In this document: piece after piece, positions 39,414-51,826 of the stretch
Numbering within the stretch: the stretch's first letter is position 1
Layout of the letters: every line of letters begins with the position of its first letter
Assembly: GCA_022592435.1 (NCBI GenBank)
Contig: JABYQS010000009.1
Location: forward strand, 124,001-188,000
Source: Cerioporus squamosus
Lineage: Eukaryota; Basidiomycota; Agaricomycetes; Polyporales; Polyporaceae
Direction: 5' to 3'
Length of the DNA: 64,000 nt
Notes under the pieces: generated by a model
The model's database searches: none
Told to the model about the DNA's origin: nothing
What the model saw: the letters and a program-made list of their open reading frames with translations, nothing else
Position numbers and translations under genes: made by a program

Positions 39414-42311
39414 ATGTCTTCCCGTCCCCCACACCCCTCCTCCTCACGCCCGGCCCCGCCTGCCCCGAAGACCATCAAGCTTAGGGCACAGGCCCTCCTC
39501 TCCCTCCCGCACAGGCTCACCCACCCTCCTCCGCCCCAGCCGAAAGCGTCCTCGACCTGGGGTATCACACCGCACTTCCGCATACCTCTCGATGAGATTC
39601 TCAACCGCAAACACCTTCCCCCGCTGGGCCTCAAGGACTTCGAGGAATGGCTGCTCTTCATAGACCACATGCCGGAATGTCTGTAAGTGATGCGTTGATG
39701 TCGGAATAGCCTTGCTTGGGAACGTATGTCGACGCGTCAATCGCCCAACAGATACTTCGTCCTCTGGTTGCGCGAGTACAAGACGCGCTACACGGCATGG
39801 AGGAGACAGTCCAAGCCGAGTTCTCCAATACGATGCTCCTCAAATCCCGACGCGCGAACCTACCGCGCGCAGTCCGCACCCCCGCCTCCCAACCCCGCGC
39901 TTACCCAGTTCTATCTGCGCGCGAAAGAGACGTTCCTTACCCCGTACGCTCCTTACGCTCTCCCCGTCCCCCTCGACCTTCTCGCCCCGTTCTACTCGTC
40001 CATGGACGCGCCTGGCTATCGACCGCCGGAGCACCTACTCGGTGTTCCAGGCCACAACATCCCGCCGCCCCCGTATCCGGAGGTTTTCGAGGAGGTCGAG
40101 GAGTGCGTAATCGCGATGCTCTCTGACAGCCTAGACCGCTTCGTGCTCGCTACCTTCCACAATGTCGGGATGCCGCGGGCTTATTGCGGCTGCGCAGGCG
40201 GCACGGTCATAGGTCTCACAGGAAGGTGCGTCCAAACTTCTCTCCGCCCCGCGTGCGAAGATCCCTGTCCGTTTGCATGTGAGAGCATTACGTCGCGTGC
40301 TCCCCACCTTTCGCTGCCTTTTGTCGGTTGCACATGCAGCGGGAGTATGCGGCCTGGATAGGCAAAGTCCATGCCTTCCGACGTGTTCTAAGTGCCTGCT
40401 GCATGCTTCGCCTGTATCGCCGGTCGGCGCCCCGTTCTTGCACCGAAGCTAGCTTCCGAGCATCATTCATGATGTTCTGCTTTGCATTGTCATACTGGAC
40501 TCGGGCCGTTCTGATAGCTGACATTGGCTCACATGTCTTTTCATTGACAGTGCGCCCATACTTCTGGCCAACTTTTTGACGGGAGGGTCGCGCTGGTGGC
40601 GGTTCACCGCGTTGCCCGGGTTATGGCTCGGCATGACCATCGTAATTTCAGCCATGTATGGAGTGAGTAATCTCCGCACTCGCTCGTGTGCAGGGTATAC
40701 TCACATTCGAGACTGACGCAGGTATGCATGATGATCTACGTGTTCGGCGACCTTCGTCAGCTGCGCTCGTTCGAACTCGCGCGCGTTCCTGGTACCGACC
40801 AAACGACGCAATCCTCGGGGACAGAGATGGCCAGACGTAGGACGACACTGAAACTCTTTGCTCGATCGTCATCCGCGGAGCGCGCCACCAGGCTAGGACG
40901 CATACACTCACTGATCGGGCCTCCTCTCATGCAACACTCGCAATCTGGCGACACTACTGTTGTGCCTCACTCTCCGTCTGACGCCTCCTACTCCATGCCG
41001 CCACGCCTGACACCGCCCAGACTGCATATAGTCCCTCCTACCCCCGCACATACCGCCACACACATTCACACATCGGCGCGAGCACAATCGTCGCATGCGC
41101 AGATGCAATCTATGTCGTCTGCATCAACTTCGTGTTCGGTCAAGTTCCAGCATCCGAGCTACTTCGATCCGCACCGGACGGCCTACGACGCCGAGGATGA
41201 CTGTACGGTCTCTGGATCAGAGTACGAGTCGGAGTACGGCAGCGAGACTGACAGCGATGCGAGCTGTTCTGAGGAGTCCCACGTTGGCACACATGAAGGG
41301 ACGACGACTGATGCAGGTCTGACGGCCCATCGTGCAAGGTCACGTCGACGTCGGAGAGGACGACGGGAGCCTGAGATCCACATCTCGGACGCGATATACG
41401 ATGAGGACCCGTCTCCTGAGGGACCTGCCATGGGTGAGGGCGAGCGACGACGGAGTTCGACATGGGGCGGGAGCTCCGACGAGGATGTTGGCATGGGCGC
41501 GACGTTCATCCACCCTTTCCGATGGGACGACACGGACGAGTAAGTGTTCTCCGTTCGCACGTACTGCGTTCGAGTGCTGACAGTTCTTCTCAGGTCCCTA
41601 TGTGTACATGACGTCGAGTCCCAGGCGTACTGCGCTGCTGAGCACCAGCGCATAGACGCGTTCGACTTCGACGGACTTCCTCCCCGCCCACTGCGGCAGC
41701 ACCACTCCGACTCTACCGCCGCCTCGCTGCCTTCCCCGACAACGCCCACCTTCGCATCAGCCAACGCGCTCCCGCACGCATCCCCAGTCGACCCCGAAAA
41801 GTTGCAGCGCGGGGTGCACTTCGCGTCCGACGTCGAGAAGCACGCACGTGCGACTCGCCCGCTCGGCCAGCGCGAGGTGCCGCGCGGTCCGATGGGCAAG
41901 TTCCTCGGGACGCTGCAGCAGAAGTGCGGGCCACGCAACGTGGCGATGTACCTCTTGGGCGGGGGCCAAGGCTCGGCGTCGACGCTCGGCGCGCCCGAGA
42001 GCGAGGCTGCCCAGGAAATCCGCCCTTCCTCCGTCGGGCCGGTGTCCCCCACATCGACGCTGAGCCCGCCGTCCGTCGTGTGGCCGTCGGAGAAGGCGGG
42101 GGCGAGCACGAAGAGCAAGACGTCGTGGCGGAAGCGTGTGCGGCGGATGCTGCAGGTGCCGGCGTTCGCGTCGCCGCTTACGCCTGTGCTCAACCCGATC
42201 GTGACGAGGGGCCAGTGGGAGATCGTGGTGCGGAGCGCGCTCATCGCGTTGGTGCTGAGTGCGTCTGTCGTTGGCGGCCTTGTTGCTGCTCCGGAGACCC
42301 GGGTGGTATGA
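39414..42311 (+). CDS. RGS-type membrane protein (Rax1-like)
   Basis: Exons join in phase at CL|YFVLW (intron about 39684-39750), GLTG|S (about 40227-40550), YG|VCMM (about 40662-40723) and DE|SLCV (about 41541-41594). The N-terminal half resembles a fungal RGS fold: IPLDEILNRKHLPPLGLKDF, FVLWLREYKTRYTAW, FYLRAKETFLTPYAPYALPV and VEECVIAMLSDSLDRFVLATFHNVG. Hydrophobic segments follow (APILLANFLTGGSRWWRF; LPGLWLGMTIVISAMYGV; CMMIYVFGDLRQLRSFEL), then a long disordered Ser/Asp-rich tail and a last membrane helix, ALIALVLSASVVGGLVAA. RGS domains speed GTP hydrolysis on G-alpha subunits. In Rax1-type proteins the fold is linked to cell polarity and may lack that activity, so the biochemical role here is inferred. 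About 730 residues. Confidence 0.78.
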
Positions 42312-43575
42312 CGCCTCTGGCCGAATTTTGCCCTCCTCCTCTGCGTGCTTGCTCGTTCCGCTGGTGCTGTGCAAGGTCTGGTGTTGCTCCTCCCCGTCGT
42401 CATGCATGCATGCCTATTCACGACCTCACGTGGTTTTGTCTATCTGTGTGTCTGTGTGTCTGGTTCTGGTGTACTTGTTCGAGTCGTCCGCTTTCATCGT
42501 CGTCTGTTGTTCTGTTCTGTTCTGTCTTACTCTATGCAGCTGCCGTAGTTGTTTTTCGTGATGATGTCGTCGTGTACGGTGTATACTTTCTCCTGCCACA
42601 TTGCATGCCTGTGGCGTGTTTCAACATCCAACATTCAGCAGCCTGAATTCATTCCAGCTACGTGTCCTGTTGCATTACCCCGATTCTTTCTTCGTTACTC
42701 GGTCCCTCTCCCGCCGCTGTCGTACTTGGATCCTCTGGTTTCCCTCCTGGTTGACCTATCCTGCTCGTACGGCGTAACGGCTCAGGCTGTGTTTCACCAG
42801 TTCACCATCCCGCCTCACCGTCCATTCTTCTCGTTCGGCCCCGGTCGGGCAGATCCTCACGTAGCTGTCCTTCTTCCCACGCCCGTCTCTGCAGTAGGGC
42901 CCACTCCCTCCACCACCTACCAATTCCTTCCGCTGTATTAGTAGTATGTCTCTCCCCCACCCCCTTCTGGACTCGCACCTCCACTTTTGTCCCCGTCCCC
43001 CGTCACACGTTTCATCGTGCATCCACCCACCCACCCTCTCGCTTTTCCCCTGTCATTACTGTACTTTATTGCGGCGCCGACTGTTCGTTGCATTCAGCTC
43101 TGCGTCTTCTATTCTTACGGACGGAGTCTGCGCAGTGTAGCTGGCTTCGCCGTTCACTAGTTACTACTTACTATTGTGTACTTCTATCCGAGTCTCTGCA
43201 GCCGGGACTCCACATAGCAGCGTTGTTCACTCTTCTGTGTCGCGCGTGTACAAGGTTTTGTACCTTTTTAACGCCTGACCCCTGTGGGAGATAGTTCTAG
43301 TCCAAGATCGCGTTGACCCCAGGCGCAAGGTACTAGTACATAAGCCACGTTAACCTCCGATAGGGAGCCATGTCTTGACCATCGCGTCGGGGCGTTTGCA
43401 TCGGAGAACCCGCCCGCCGGGGTAGATCACAGACGCCCATAGCAAGAAAGTTGCGTGAGTCCAGCAGCTCGAGCTCGACGCACCTCGAACAGGACGCCAC
43501 TCTGCCTACCACTTATCACCGACTTGTCACCTCTTCGTCCCCTTTCCATTCTTTGAGCTGTATCGCATCACTTGA
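42312..43575. other. Pyrimidine-rich 3' region and BUD22 promoter
   Basis: More than 1 kb of T/C-rich sequence follows the RGS-like gene, with a TTCTG repeat near 42508-42525 and stretches such as ctcccccacccccttctgg near 42952. No gene is supported. The right part is upstream of BUD22. Confidence 0.4.
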
Positions 43576-45352
43576 ATGGCGCCTTCGGAGTCACGCAACC
43601 CAGCAGCCCAGCGGGGCACAAAGCGCAAGAGACCGGCGGGCAAGAGGCCTGCAGTGAAGCAGGAGACCCCTGGAGAGATCATCTCGAAGAAGCTGGTGTG
43701 TACCCCTCCTCTACTTGCCCTTGATGAACGGAAGGCGGAGGTGGCTGAACGGCGCAAGGACGGTTGAACAGCATCACGGGCTGCACGAGACGCGGAAGGC
43801 GGCGAAAAAGGCGGCGGCGTTCGAGCTGCGGAAGCTGGTGAAGAGGCTGAAGCAGGCGAGGTGCGTTATCCCACTATGATTGCTTCGACACGCTCGTTTT
43901 TCGCTGACGGATTGACGTTTGGGGGTGTCAGGGCGCAGGATGCGGGAGGTAAGCCTGTGAAGGGCGATGACCCCGCAGAGATGGAGCGGCAGCTCGAGGT
44001 GCTGAAGGTATGTCCCCCACCTGCCGTTGCTATCACACATGCGCGGTCTCTCACTTAGAACCTCACATCCTGCGGCACGTAGCACGCAGAACCCGAGCAG
44101 TTCGCGAACACCGCACTGAAGACGAAGATCCTGAAGGACAAGCTGCTCTCGCAGAACGACGACGTCCAGGCCGCGCTCGCGGACAAACTGGCGACGAACC
44201 TCGTTGTCCCGCAGGAGCCAGGATCGTCGGCCGCGAAGGTGCATAGCCGGCTTTTGAGCTCGAAAATTCTCGCCGAGGCCGTGCATGCGGTCGTTGATGT
44301 TCTCCGGGAGGTGCTCGACCCCTCTCTGGCGAAGGGCAAGACGAAGGCTGGTGCGGGGGATGAGAGCGCCGACGAAGAGGAAGAAGTGGTTGTGGAGGCG
44401 GAGCGGCCGAGTAAGGGGAAGAAGGCTCGCGTGGCGGAGGAGAGCGACGAGGAGGTCGACGAAGAAGGAAGCGGGATGGAGGTTGACGAGGCAGGGTGGG
44501 AGTCTGGCACGGTCGATGGTGGGGACGATGCGGGCTGGGAATCTGGCACTGTTGATGGCGGCGAAGGTACGGTCGACGCATCGTCCGACGAGGAGGGAGA
44601 CAGCGACGAAGACGAGTCCGCTGAAGAGTCACCCGATGAGCCCCCGAAAGCCAAAGCCAAGACTGCTCCGAAGGACGCGAAGTCCAAATCCAAGACGACA
44701 GGCGGCGAGTCCACCTTCCTGCCCTCGCTGTCTGTTGGGTTCACGCGCGGCGACTCGGACGCGTCCGACATCAGCGACGATGAGGCCGACGCGCCCCGGA
44801 AGAACCGTCGCGGACAGCGTGCACGCAGAGCGTACGTCTCGTTCATCTCCTTCCAGTCCGCGTATGTGTATAACATGTATGCTAATCACCCATCGCTATG
44901 TCCTGTCTTCCGCACCGCATGATCCACGTTACGACCTATTCCACAACAGCATCTGGGAGAAGAAGTACGGCAGGAACGCAAACCACGTCAAGAACCAACA
45001 GGCCCAGCAGGATTCGCGCAAGCAGCAGCGTCGCGACGGTCCCAGAGGCGGAAACGGAGGTGGCGGCAACGCCAAAAGCACCGGCAAACCGCAGTGGCAG
45101 GCCCGCGGTGCTTCAGCGAGACATGGGGCACAGAAGGCGTTCGTCGCGCCGCAGCGGACAGACACTGGGTGGTCGGGCAGGCCCACGGGCGCGGGCGCGG
45201 GTGCAGGGGCGAACTCGAGGACGGGTGGTCCGAAGGAGGAGAAGGCGTTGCACCCGTCCTGGGAGGCGAAGCGCAAGCTGAAGGAGAAATTGAACCCGGG
45301 GATTGTTCCTGCCCAGGGAAGAAGATCAAATTCTCATAGTCCTTCGTCGTAG
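43576..45352 (+). CDS. BUD22: BUD22-domain ribosome-biogenesis protein
   Basis: Exons join in phase as KKLV|TVEQHHGLHETRK, KQAR|AQDAGG, EVLK|HAEPEQF and RARRA|IWEKKYG. The C-terminal BUD22 signatures are clear: STFLPSLSVGFTRGDSD, DISDDEADAPRKNRRGQRAR, IWEKKYGRNANHVK and LHPSWEAKRKLKEKL. Yeast Bud22 is a nucleolar factor for early 18S rRNA processing; the animal relative is SRFBP1. The middle is very acidic with a duplicated AGWESGTVDGG unit (about 44491-44580). The conserved last residues GKKIKFS appear only after a one-base shift near 45315 (stop then at 45339). As read, the frame runs on to 45352 with an unrelated tail. The start at 43576 gives a short basic leader before GEIISKKL. Confidence 0.85.
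44491..44580 (+). repeat. Duplicated acidic unit inside BUD22
   Basis: Two near-identical coding units, (A)GWESGTVDGG, lie head to tail, separated by DDA and followed by a degenerate third (GTVDASSDEEGD). The DNA of the two units differs at synonymous places, so the duplication is not very recent. Confidence 0.7.
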
Positions 45353-45664
45353 TGAGTCTGTATCGTTACAGTGCAATGCTGACTTGGGTTTGCTGGCGTA
45401 TGTATCTATGGTGCAACGCCTGGTTCTGGGTTGCTTGATGGAGTGCGCGCGAACGACCTCTCTAGACTGGGCAAGTACAGTCTGCAAGGTGCGCCAGTGC
45501 CACAACCTTCACGATATGGCGAAGAGCAAATCCGGGGTGCTAGGTCAGAGAGCTCACACGCCGTCCTGCGATACTAGCGACGTCTGACGGCCTTTCGATG
45601 GCATTGCCGCTATCGAAAAATGAACGAGAAAATGGGGTAGACAGTCAATCACGCCTTTCACAAT
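45353..45664. other. Short intergenic stretch after BUD22
   Basis: About 310 bases with no coding signal, presumably the BUD22 3' untranslated region. Confidence 0.35.
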
Positions 45665-46220
45665 CTATTCGTCCTCGTCTATCACATAGCAGAGAAGCAC
45701 AACAGGTTCGCCTTCGATGCCGCACACCAGTGCCTCGAAGAGCACCCATGGGCGAGAGCCAAGAGCTCCATCGTCGCTTGGACACAGCTCCTTGCAGCTT
45801 TGGCAGGAACAACGGATTTCTGAAAGCGAACAACATACGCTATAACATCAGTGTACGCAACGTGGATGAGCATTTGGACACTGACCAACATTTCGTCACT
45901 CGCACCTCAATGTTCCTGAGTGAGGCACCAGTTGAGGTGCTTCTTCCGCGTATACCAAAACAAGTTCGGCACCAAGAAGAGCATGAGCTGGTAGGTGGCG
46001 AGCTTCTCCGCGAGAGTGGGCGTGTGGCCGTTCAGGTAGAGCCCTGCGCAAAGTTAGCCCCCGACTCGGAGCTCGAAGTCAGCGAGTGCAGGTGGCTGTG
46101 CAGCACGACGCTGACCGTCCCGGAATGGAAACCATACTCACCTTCGCGGAGAACCTTGCCTTCCAACGGCATCACATGGCGGGTTTGGGGGATGGTGACA
46201 GTGGTGAGGGTAGAGGACAT
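45665..46220 (-). CDS. Possible small unrecognised gene
   Basis: Three pieces on the minus strand look coding but do not join simply. MSSTLTTVTIPQTRHVMPLE begins at 46220 and runs to SGANFAQG. LYLNGHTPTLAEKLATYQLM then continues to LFLVPNLFWYTRKKHLNWCL, with one hydrophobic stretch, but only after a one-base shift near 46042. A last piece carries a Cys-rich CSCQSCKELCPSDDG and ends VVLLCYVIDEDE at 45665. I do not recognise the family and could not place the intron between the second and third pieces. It may be a small membrane protein or a decayed gene. Confidence 0.25.
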
Positions 46221-47734
46221 ACTGAGAGAGCTTTGTGCAAGTGCAAGACTGACTTGGGGGGTGCTGGGGGAAGAGCAGGGAGGGCGATATAACTGTAGTC
46301 TGTGTGGATACATCATCATCACTTTTGCAGGGCTTCCTGAGGCTTCTCCCGGGTTTGGGTCGTCATTGTGGTGTCATTTCACAGTGTCAAAGCACAGAGC
46401 AAATGTATGGGTAGTTGAAGGCCGATCAAATTGTGTTTTGGAAGGAGAATCCCGGGGGCACCTGAACTTTAATGCCTGGGTGCTATATCAATCCTCCCAG
46501 CTTCTGGGCTGTTCTCCTGGACCACACTTGCTTCGAAAAAAATGCGGTTAAGCGGACAGGGTACCTTTGCTTCTGTGAGAAGTAATTCTTCTGGTACTGA
46601 TAGTTGTATCAGGAGCATTACTTCTGACAGTGTGTGGATGCCAAGGATCAGGCCCAGGAGGGCAGTGGGAGGACAGCACTCAGGATGGGGAGGAATCCCT
46701 CAACCTGAGCAGCCATCTCTGACCATCCACCTCACACCTCTGTAGCCTCAACAGCACAGCAGAATGTTTCAAGGTGAACACTCTGAGAGCCAACTTCGGA
46801 GGCATGCCGCGACACCGTGGGAACAGTACCCGGCGCTGAAGCCAAGACGGAGCGCCCGTAGAACTCCTGGAGGCTGGGGGCCGCCGCCGCAGTGCGCGGC
46901 GAGCGAAGTTCACGAACTCGACCTTGCGTACCTGCGGCCTCCTTCTCAATACGCCGTCCAGAGAAGCACCTCGTCGCGCCTCGCCTTCTGGACGCACGGG
47001 AAACTAACAAGGACCCCGAACGGCCGGCCGTGACATGACAGCGAAGTTCGAACGCCGTTGCGTTGCCGCAGTTGCGACGGCGTGCGTAACGCACCGGCCA
47101 CAACACTCTTGTGCGTACGCCTGACGGAAGGGCGAGGAACTGACCGGAGGAGAACGAGAAGTACGATGAACACTGCTAGTACTACTGTAACGACTGCAGC
47201 CTGCACCTTGGTGTGTCTCCTGCGGCTGTATCGAATTCGTAGTACTGTTTGCAGTGACACAGTAATCATCTGCACACAATGAGCTGTCCTCCGTCCCACA
47301 TGATGATAATATTACAGACAGTACTACAAACAGAGAGGCAAAGCACGAGAGAGAGAGTATATATCAGCATGGAAGGCGCGATCGGCACGAAGTTCGCCAT
47401 GCACGCAGTCCCGCACGCCCTCGACGACACCGGGAAAGGACGGCAAGCGGCGGCAGCGGCAGCGGCGGGGGATAGATCCAAGAATCAAGAATAACGGAGC
47501 GTAAAGGGTGTATCTGTATCTGTATCTGTAGGAGCGCAAGCACTGGGAATGGTGACACAACGAGCGGGAACAGCGGCAGCGGGGCAGCAACGGAAGACGA
47601 CGGTCAACACAACAGACACTCTCTCAAGCACGGCAAGAAGGCAGGAAGGATAAATACAGCGATAGAGGACCTGCCGTAGCACATCGGCCTCACCGTACCC
47701 TTGTTTTCGAACGACCAGGGGGGGAATGCCGCGC
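46221..47734. other. Intergenic region of 1.5 kb with simple repeats
   Basis: No gene is supported. It holds a TGTATC hexanucleotide tract (about 47510-47530), a GGCAGC-rich patch near 47448-47470 and AG-rich sequence near 47335-47360. It lies downstream of the polytopic membrane protein gene. Confidence 0.4.
47510..47530. repeat. TGTATC microsatellite
   Basis: About three and a half tandem TGTATC units. Confidence 0.85.
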
Positions 47735-49659
47735 TCAGTTCTTCTCCTTCTGGAAACGCTCGAAGTCGGTCTCGCTCTCGACGGTGACATGGACGCCGGT
47801 CGGGTCCGCGACGGGCGAGTCCGCGGGGAAGATGTCCGCCTTCTGGTCGCGCCCGCCCACGGAGCTCTTCCCATCCCAGTCCGCGCCCTTGTCGCCGCCC
47901 TGGAGGCCGACGGCGTACGCCTGGTCGCGGCCCGCGCCGAGAGAGAGCACGGGGTTCGCGGGCGCGGTCTGCGGGTTGCGGCTCGCGGTGATGACGTGCG
48001 TGGTGTTGCCCGAGCGGCTGGGGTGCGAGCCCGAGGAGACGGCGAAGGAGCCACCGGCGGCGAGCGAGCCGCGCACGGCGAGGATGATGCGCATCGTCAT
48101 GGACGCGGTGAGCACGGCGGCCATGCTCGTGACGATCGTGCGGACGGGGTCCTCTGGTCCGGTGGGCTTGATGATGAACCAGAAGAGCATGTTCACCATG
48201 TTCACGACCCAGATGGCGCCGTAGAGATTGAGCCCGTCGCGGAGCATAAGCTTCCAGTAGGAAAGCTGCTTGACCTTGAGCGAGCTCAGCGAGCGGTTGA
48301 CCGCGAGGGCGAACTGTGATCCATGGAGAGATCGCGGTCAGCACGAGTTGCGGTCAGAATTCATAGATGGGATGTGCAGGGCGGTGGAATAGTGATGATG
48401 ACGTACCGATGCAGTGTAAGTGAGCGTCGCAGAGAGCCAATAGATCCCGACCCAGTTGCTCTTCGGCTCAGCGATGCATCCTTGGCCTTCCAGGAGAGGG
48501 GTAGCTGCAGCGAGAAACATGTCAGTAAAGCATATTTCAAGTCATATGCGGCATCCCGCGAACGCCGGGCGATTTGATACATCCTCCCATGACTATCAGA
48601 GAAGCAGTGGGCGATGCAAGTCCAGCGATACTCCTCCCAAGATAGTCCGCCATCTCCCGACTAGCACGGCGCGTTGGATTGGGTTTCGGGAGAAGTGAGG
48701 CACGGGATGCCTTCTGAGATAGTGCGGATAGAGGGGTTACTCACAGCGGTAGAAGCCGCAACAAATGGCGGTGATGACGATCTGGAGGGCGAGGAGGCCA
48801 CCCATGCCAAAGAGCACGGGGCGTTTCTGCTCGTAGATGGCGTTTATCCGGATAACGTGGACGATAGAGCAGGCGGCGAGGAGGATCGCTGTGCAGATGG
48901 GCTCGAAGAGGAAGAAGTGGGAACATTGCTGTGGGATGAAGATGCGATTAGCTCAAGCTTCCGAGTAACAGCCAATGCGTCCGGGAGCGATACGCCTCAT
49001 GATTGCGTTCGTCTAGAAGCGCCGTGCCTCCGACGACATCGGCGCGCACCTAAGTCTTCTAATCGGTGGGACGACACCGAGTCCAGTCTCGTCTGCGCGA
49101 CACCCCAGCATGCCGTTGCGGAGGCAGCTGGTGGGCGAACCGCGCAAGACGGTAATACTCGAGGACAGCCGACTGGTGCGAGGGCGCGCGCGCCCACAAG
49201 AACGTCGAGAGGGCCACGGAGCATCTTCGCCAGACAAGATGCACTCGATGCGCGCCATACAGAATGGAGTATCGCTCTCGGACTGGATGCAAGTCGAGGT
49301 ACTCACAGCCTGGGACCACTTCGTATCGAAGAAAGCGACACCTGAAGACGCATGGTCAGCAGCTGCATTGGGGTGCGACGCGCGCGGGAGGAACACCCAC
49401 CAACGACCGTGAACTCAATGGGCATGAAGAGGCGGAGGAAGTGGAAGAGGATCTTGAGAGGTGGCCACTCCTTGGTGCGCAGGAGCCGCCAGGTGCGGGG
49501 CGAGAGAACGAGGGTGTCCCATGCGGCGACGGTGAGGGTGCAGACGAAGAAGTACTTGTGCGCGGAGAGGTGGGGCGGGAGATTGAGGTAGGGGGGGAGG
49601 ATGTCGGAGAGGTCTGGGGTGCCGGAGGAGTCTGTCGAGTTGGTGGAGTTGTCGGCCAT
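47735..49659 (-). CDS. Polytopic membrane protein, basidiomycete 6-7 TM type
   Basis: The start MADNSTNSTDSSGTPDLSD at 49659 has several N-glycosylation sequons (NST, NSTD). Hydrophobic helices follow in order: HKYFFVCTLTVAAWDTLVL, ILFHFLRLFMPIEFTVVGVA, FFLFEPICTAILLAACSIV, FGMGGLLALQIVITAICCG, WVGIYWLSATLTYTASFAL, YGAIWVVNMVNMLFWFII and TSMAAVLTASMTMRIILAV. A hydrophilic C-tail of about 110 residues ends DFERFQKEKN. The layout resembles the DUF6533-like seven-helix proteins that are numerous in agaricomycetes and have no known function; the resemblance is from memory of the first helix pattern only. Introns follow VVG, WSQA, CGFYR and TYTAS. No frame breaks were seen. Confidence 0.8.
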
Positions 49660-51826
49660 GGCTGCTTGCTGCGGTCTACCTGAGGCCGGCGGAGGAGGCG
49701 GAGGCGGAGGGGGACGAGGAGGAGGAGGCGAGGAGGCGACGGAGGAGATAGAGACCGTGGGCGGTGGGAGACCCGCGAGCCCATCCTATACTGGCCTCGG
49801 GCGCCAAGCAGCTGATCACCATCTGTCCAACTCGCCGTCCAATCACAGCCGCCGAGCACAGCCGCCGAAGCTTCTTCCGTCGCTGTCCCCGCCCTCCTCG
49901 ACGACGCCCGCGACGACCTCGAGCTGCATCTCGTTCACCAGTTCGTCGCCCGCCCCCCATGGCGACCCCGTCTTCGCGCTGCTCCGTGCTCGCCGCACGC
50001 CGCGACGAGCTCAGTCCAGGTCCGTGCGCCACGATACAGGCTTTGATTGACACCGGCCTCGTCCTCGATCTTCCCTAGGTTGTCTGGTTGTCCGCAAGCA
50101 TCGCCCCCTTTCCACATCCTGCGCACGCATTGGACAGGCAATGCTCAGAATCTTTGCTTCCCTTGTATCTCTGGTGCAGATCACACAGAACATCAAGATG
50201 CTCAGTTGAGTTCTTCCCGTGTCCACGGCAGCCCCTCGTCGTCCCTTCGCACCTCGTCTGCCCTCCCACCCTCGCGCGGCGTGCTGCCGTCACGACCGCC
50301 GGCGGTCGCGTTGCGGGCCCATCTCCTGATAATCCCGCCAGTCAGTAAGGGCGTATCTTCAGCGGCACGCCTAGCCACTTAGTCTCCTGCACAGCGCCCC
50401 GGGTCCGTCGCTCCCAATCCCCGGAACCGCCATTCCTGTGCGCGCGCGTCCCTGTTTAGTGCCAAGTTACGGCTCTCAGGAACGCCGGCCAGTTCGAATT
50501 ACCAAACCACCTCCACAATCCCGAGCCCGAGACTGCGATCGCGAGACGAGGAAAACGTCGACAATGAGGCGTTCGTCTTCCGAGTTCGGCGTTCTGCGCG
50601 ATCGACTCTGTGGGCGGTTGTGGGCGGTGCCTGGTTATTTTCTCCCCCCTGATGATGGTGCGGTGCTGCTGTGGCCAGTGTGGGTTCTGCATCTCTGCTC
50701 GACGTTTCGACCAATTATAAACTTGCAGCTTGTGCGTCGACGGACGAGCTATCGCCACTAGTGTGCAGGACGTCTACAGGGAAGGGGGTCACTAGGCCTT
50801 CGCGGCTCAAGCTTCAAGGGTCCCACATCCTGTACTCGATGTTCCGAGCACGGGTCGCGGAACTGGCCTCCCTGTCTTTGAGCAGGCAAAGTCTGGGCAC
50901 GGCCTCACATATATGTATGTAGAAGTGCGGCGTTTGCGGCGTGCGCCTCATTGCGCGCATGCCATCATAATTTATACTGTCTTCCCCGCAAGAGTGATCG
51001 CGGTGCTTTCGGGAGCGTCCCCACGGGGAACCGGCGGGTATGCTGTTCTGCAGCTTCGTGTATATGTGCATAAGTAGCAGTTGTGGCTAGCTGTGGCGAG
51101 TCCTTCCAATACATGCCAGGGTGTTCGTGACAAGTTGCCGAGTCGGGATTTCGGTCTTATTCGACCATCATCCGTTTCTGCATAAATCCGAGAGTCAAGA
51201 TACGTTGTGACAATGCTCCGCGACTAGTACGGTAACGGTACACGAGCAGCGAGATGACTGCCCACGAGATGATATCTCCCGTGGCAAGTCAACGTAACGT
51301 TCGAGGACGTCGGGCCACTCGATGCATTGTGCAATACCGCTGGAGACGGGAGCTGTGTTGTACTCGAGTACGGCAAGCCGGGCTAGCCACAGGCACTCAG
51401 CACAGCTTGTGGTTATGCGCATCATGCACCGAACGACCAAACATGCTGGGAACAAGGGACATGCTAACGCTGTGCATCTCGGACCTTGGCTCAAATGCGT
51501 GCGGTTAGATTCCAGGCTGCATTCCAGGCATCATGCCACAGTACTAGCGCTTGAAGCATCAGAGCAGGAACCCCTAGATATCAGACTGGGAACTCCGGAA
51601 AGGCAACTGAGAAAAAAGATATTCTAGTGAGCGACGACGACGATAACCTATGAAGATGCTGGTACTACAAGACATGTGCGAAAATGATCCAGAATAAGTG
51701 CCTGACTAGTAACTACTGTACAGTACGAGCGATAGGACGAGTGACGGACGAGTTGACGAGAGAGGAGAACCGAAAGCAATTACGAATAGAGAGTGAGTGA
51801 CAGGCAGAGCGGCGAACGAAATAAGA
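49660..51826. other. Intergenic region of 2.2 kb
   Basis: No gene is supported. A purine-rich GGCGGAGGAGG-type tract at about 49684-49745 lies just upstream of the membrane-protein start. The far end is the 3' region of the Mor2/Tao3 gene. Open frames here are short and GC-driven. Confidence 0.4.

Noticed and set aside
45598..46551. 317-codon open frame on the plus strand
   Set aside because: The opposite strand shows better protein-like pieces, and this frame has no recognisable features.
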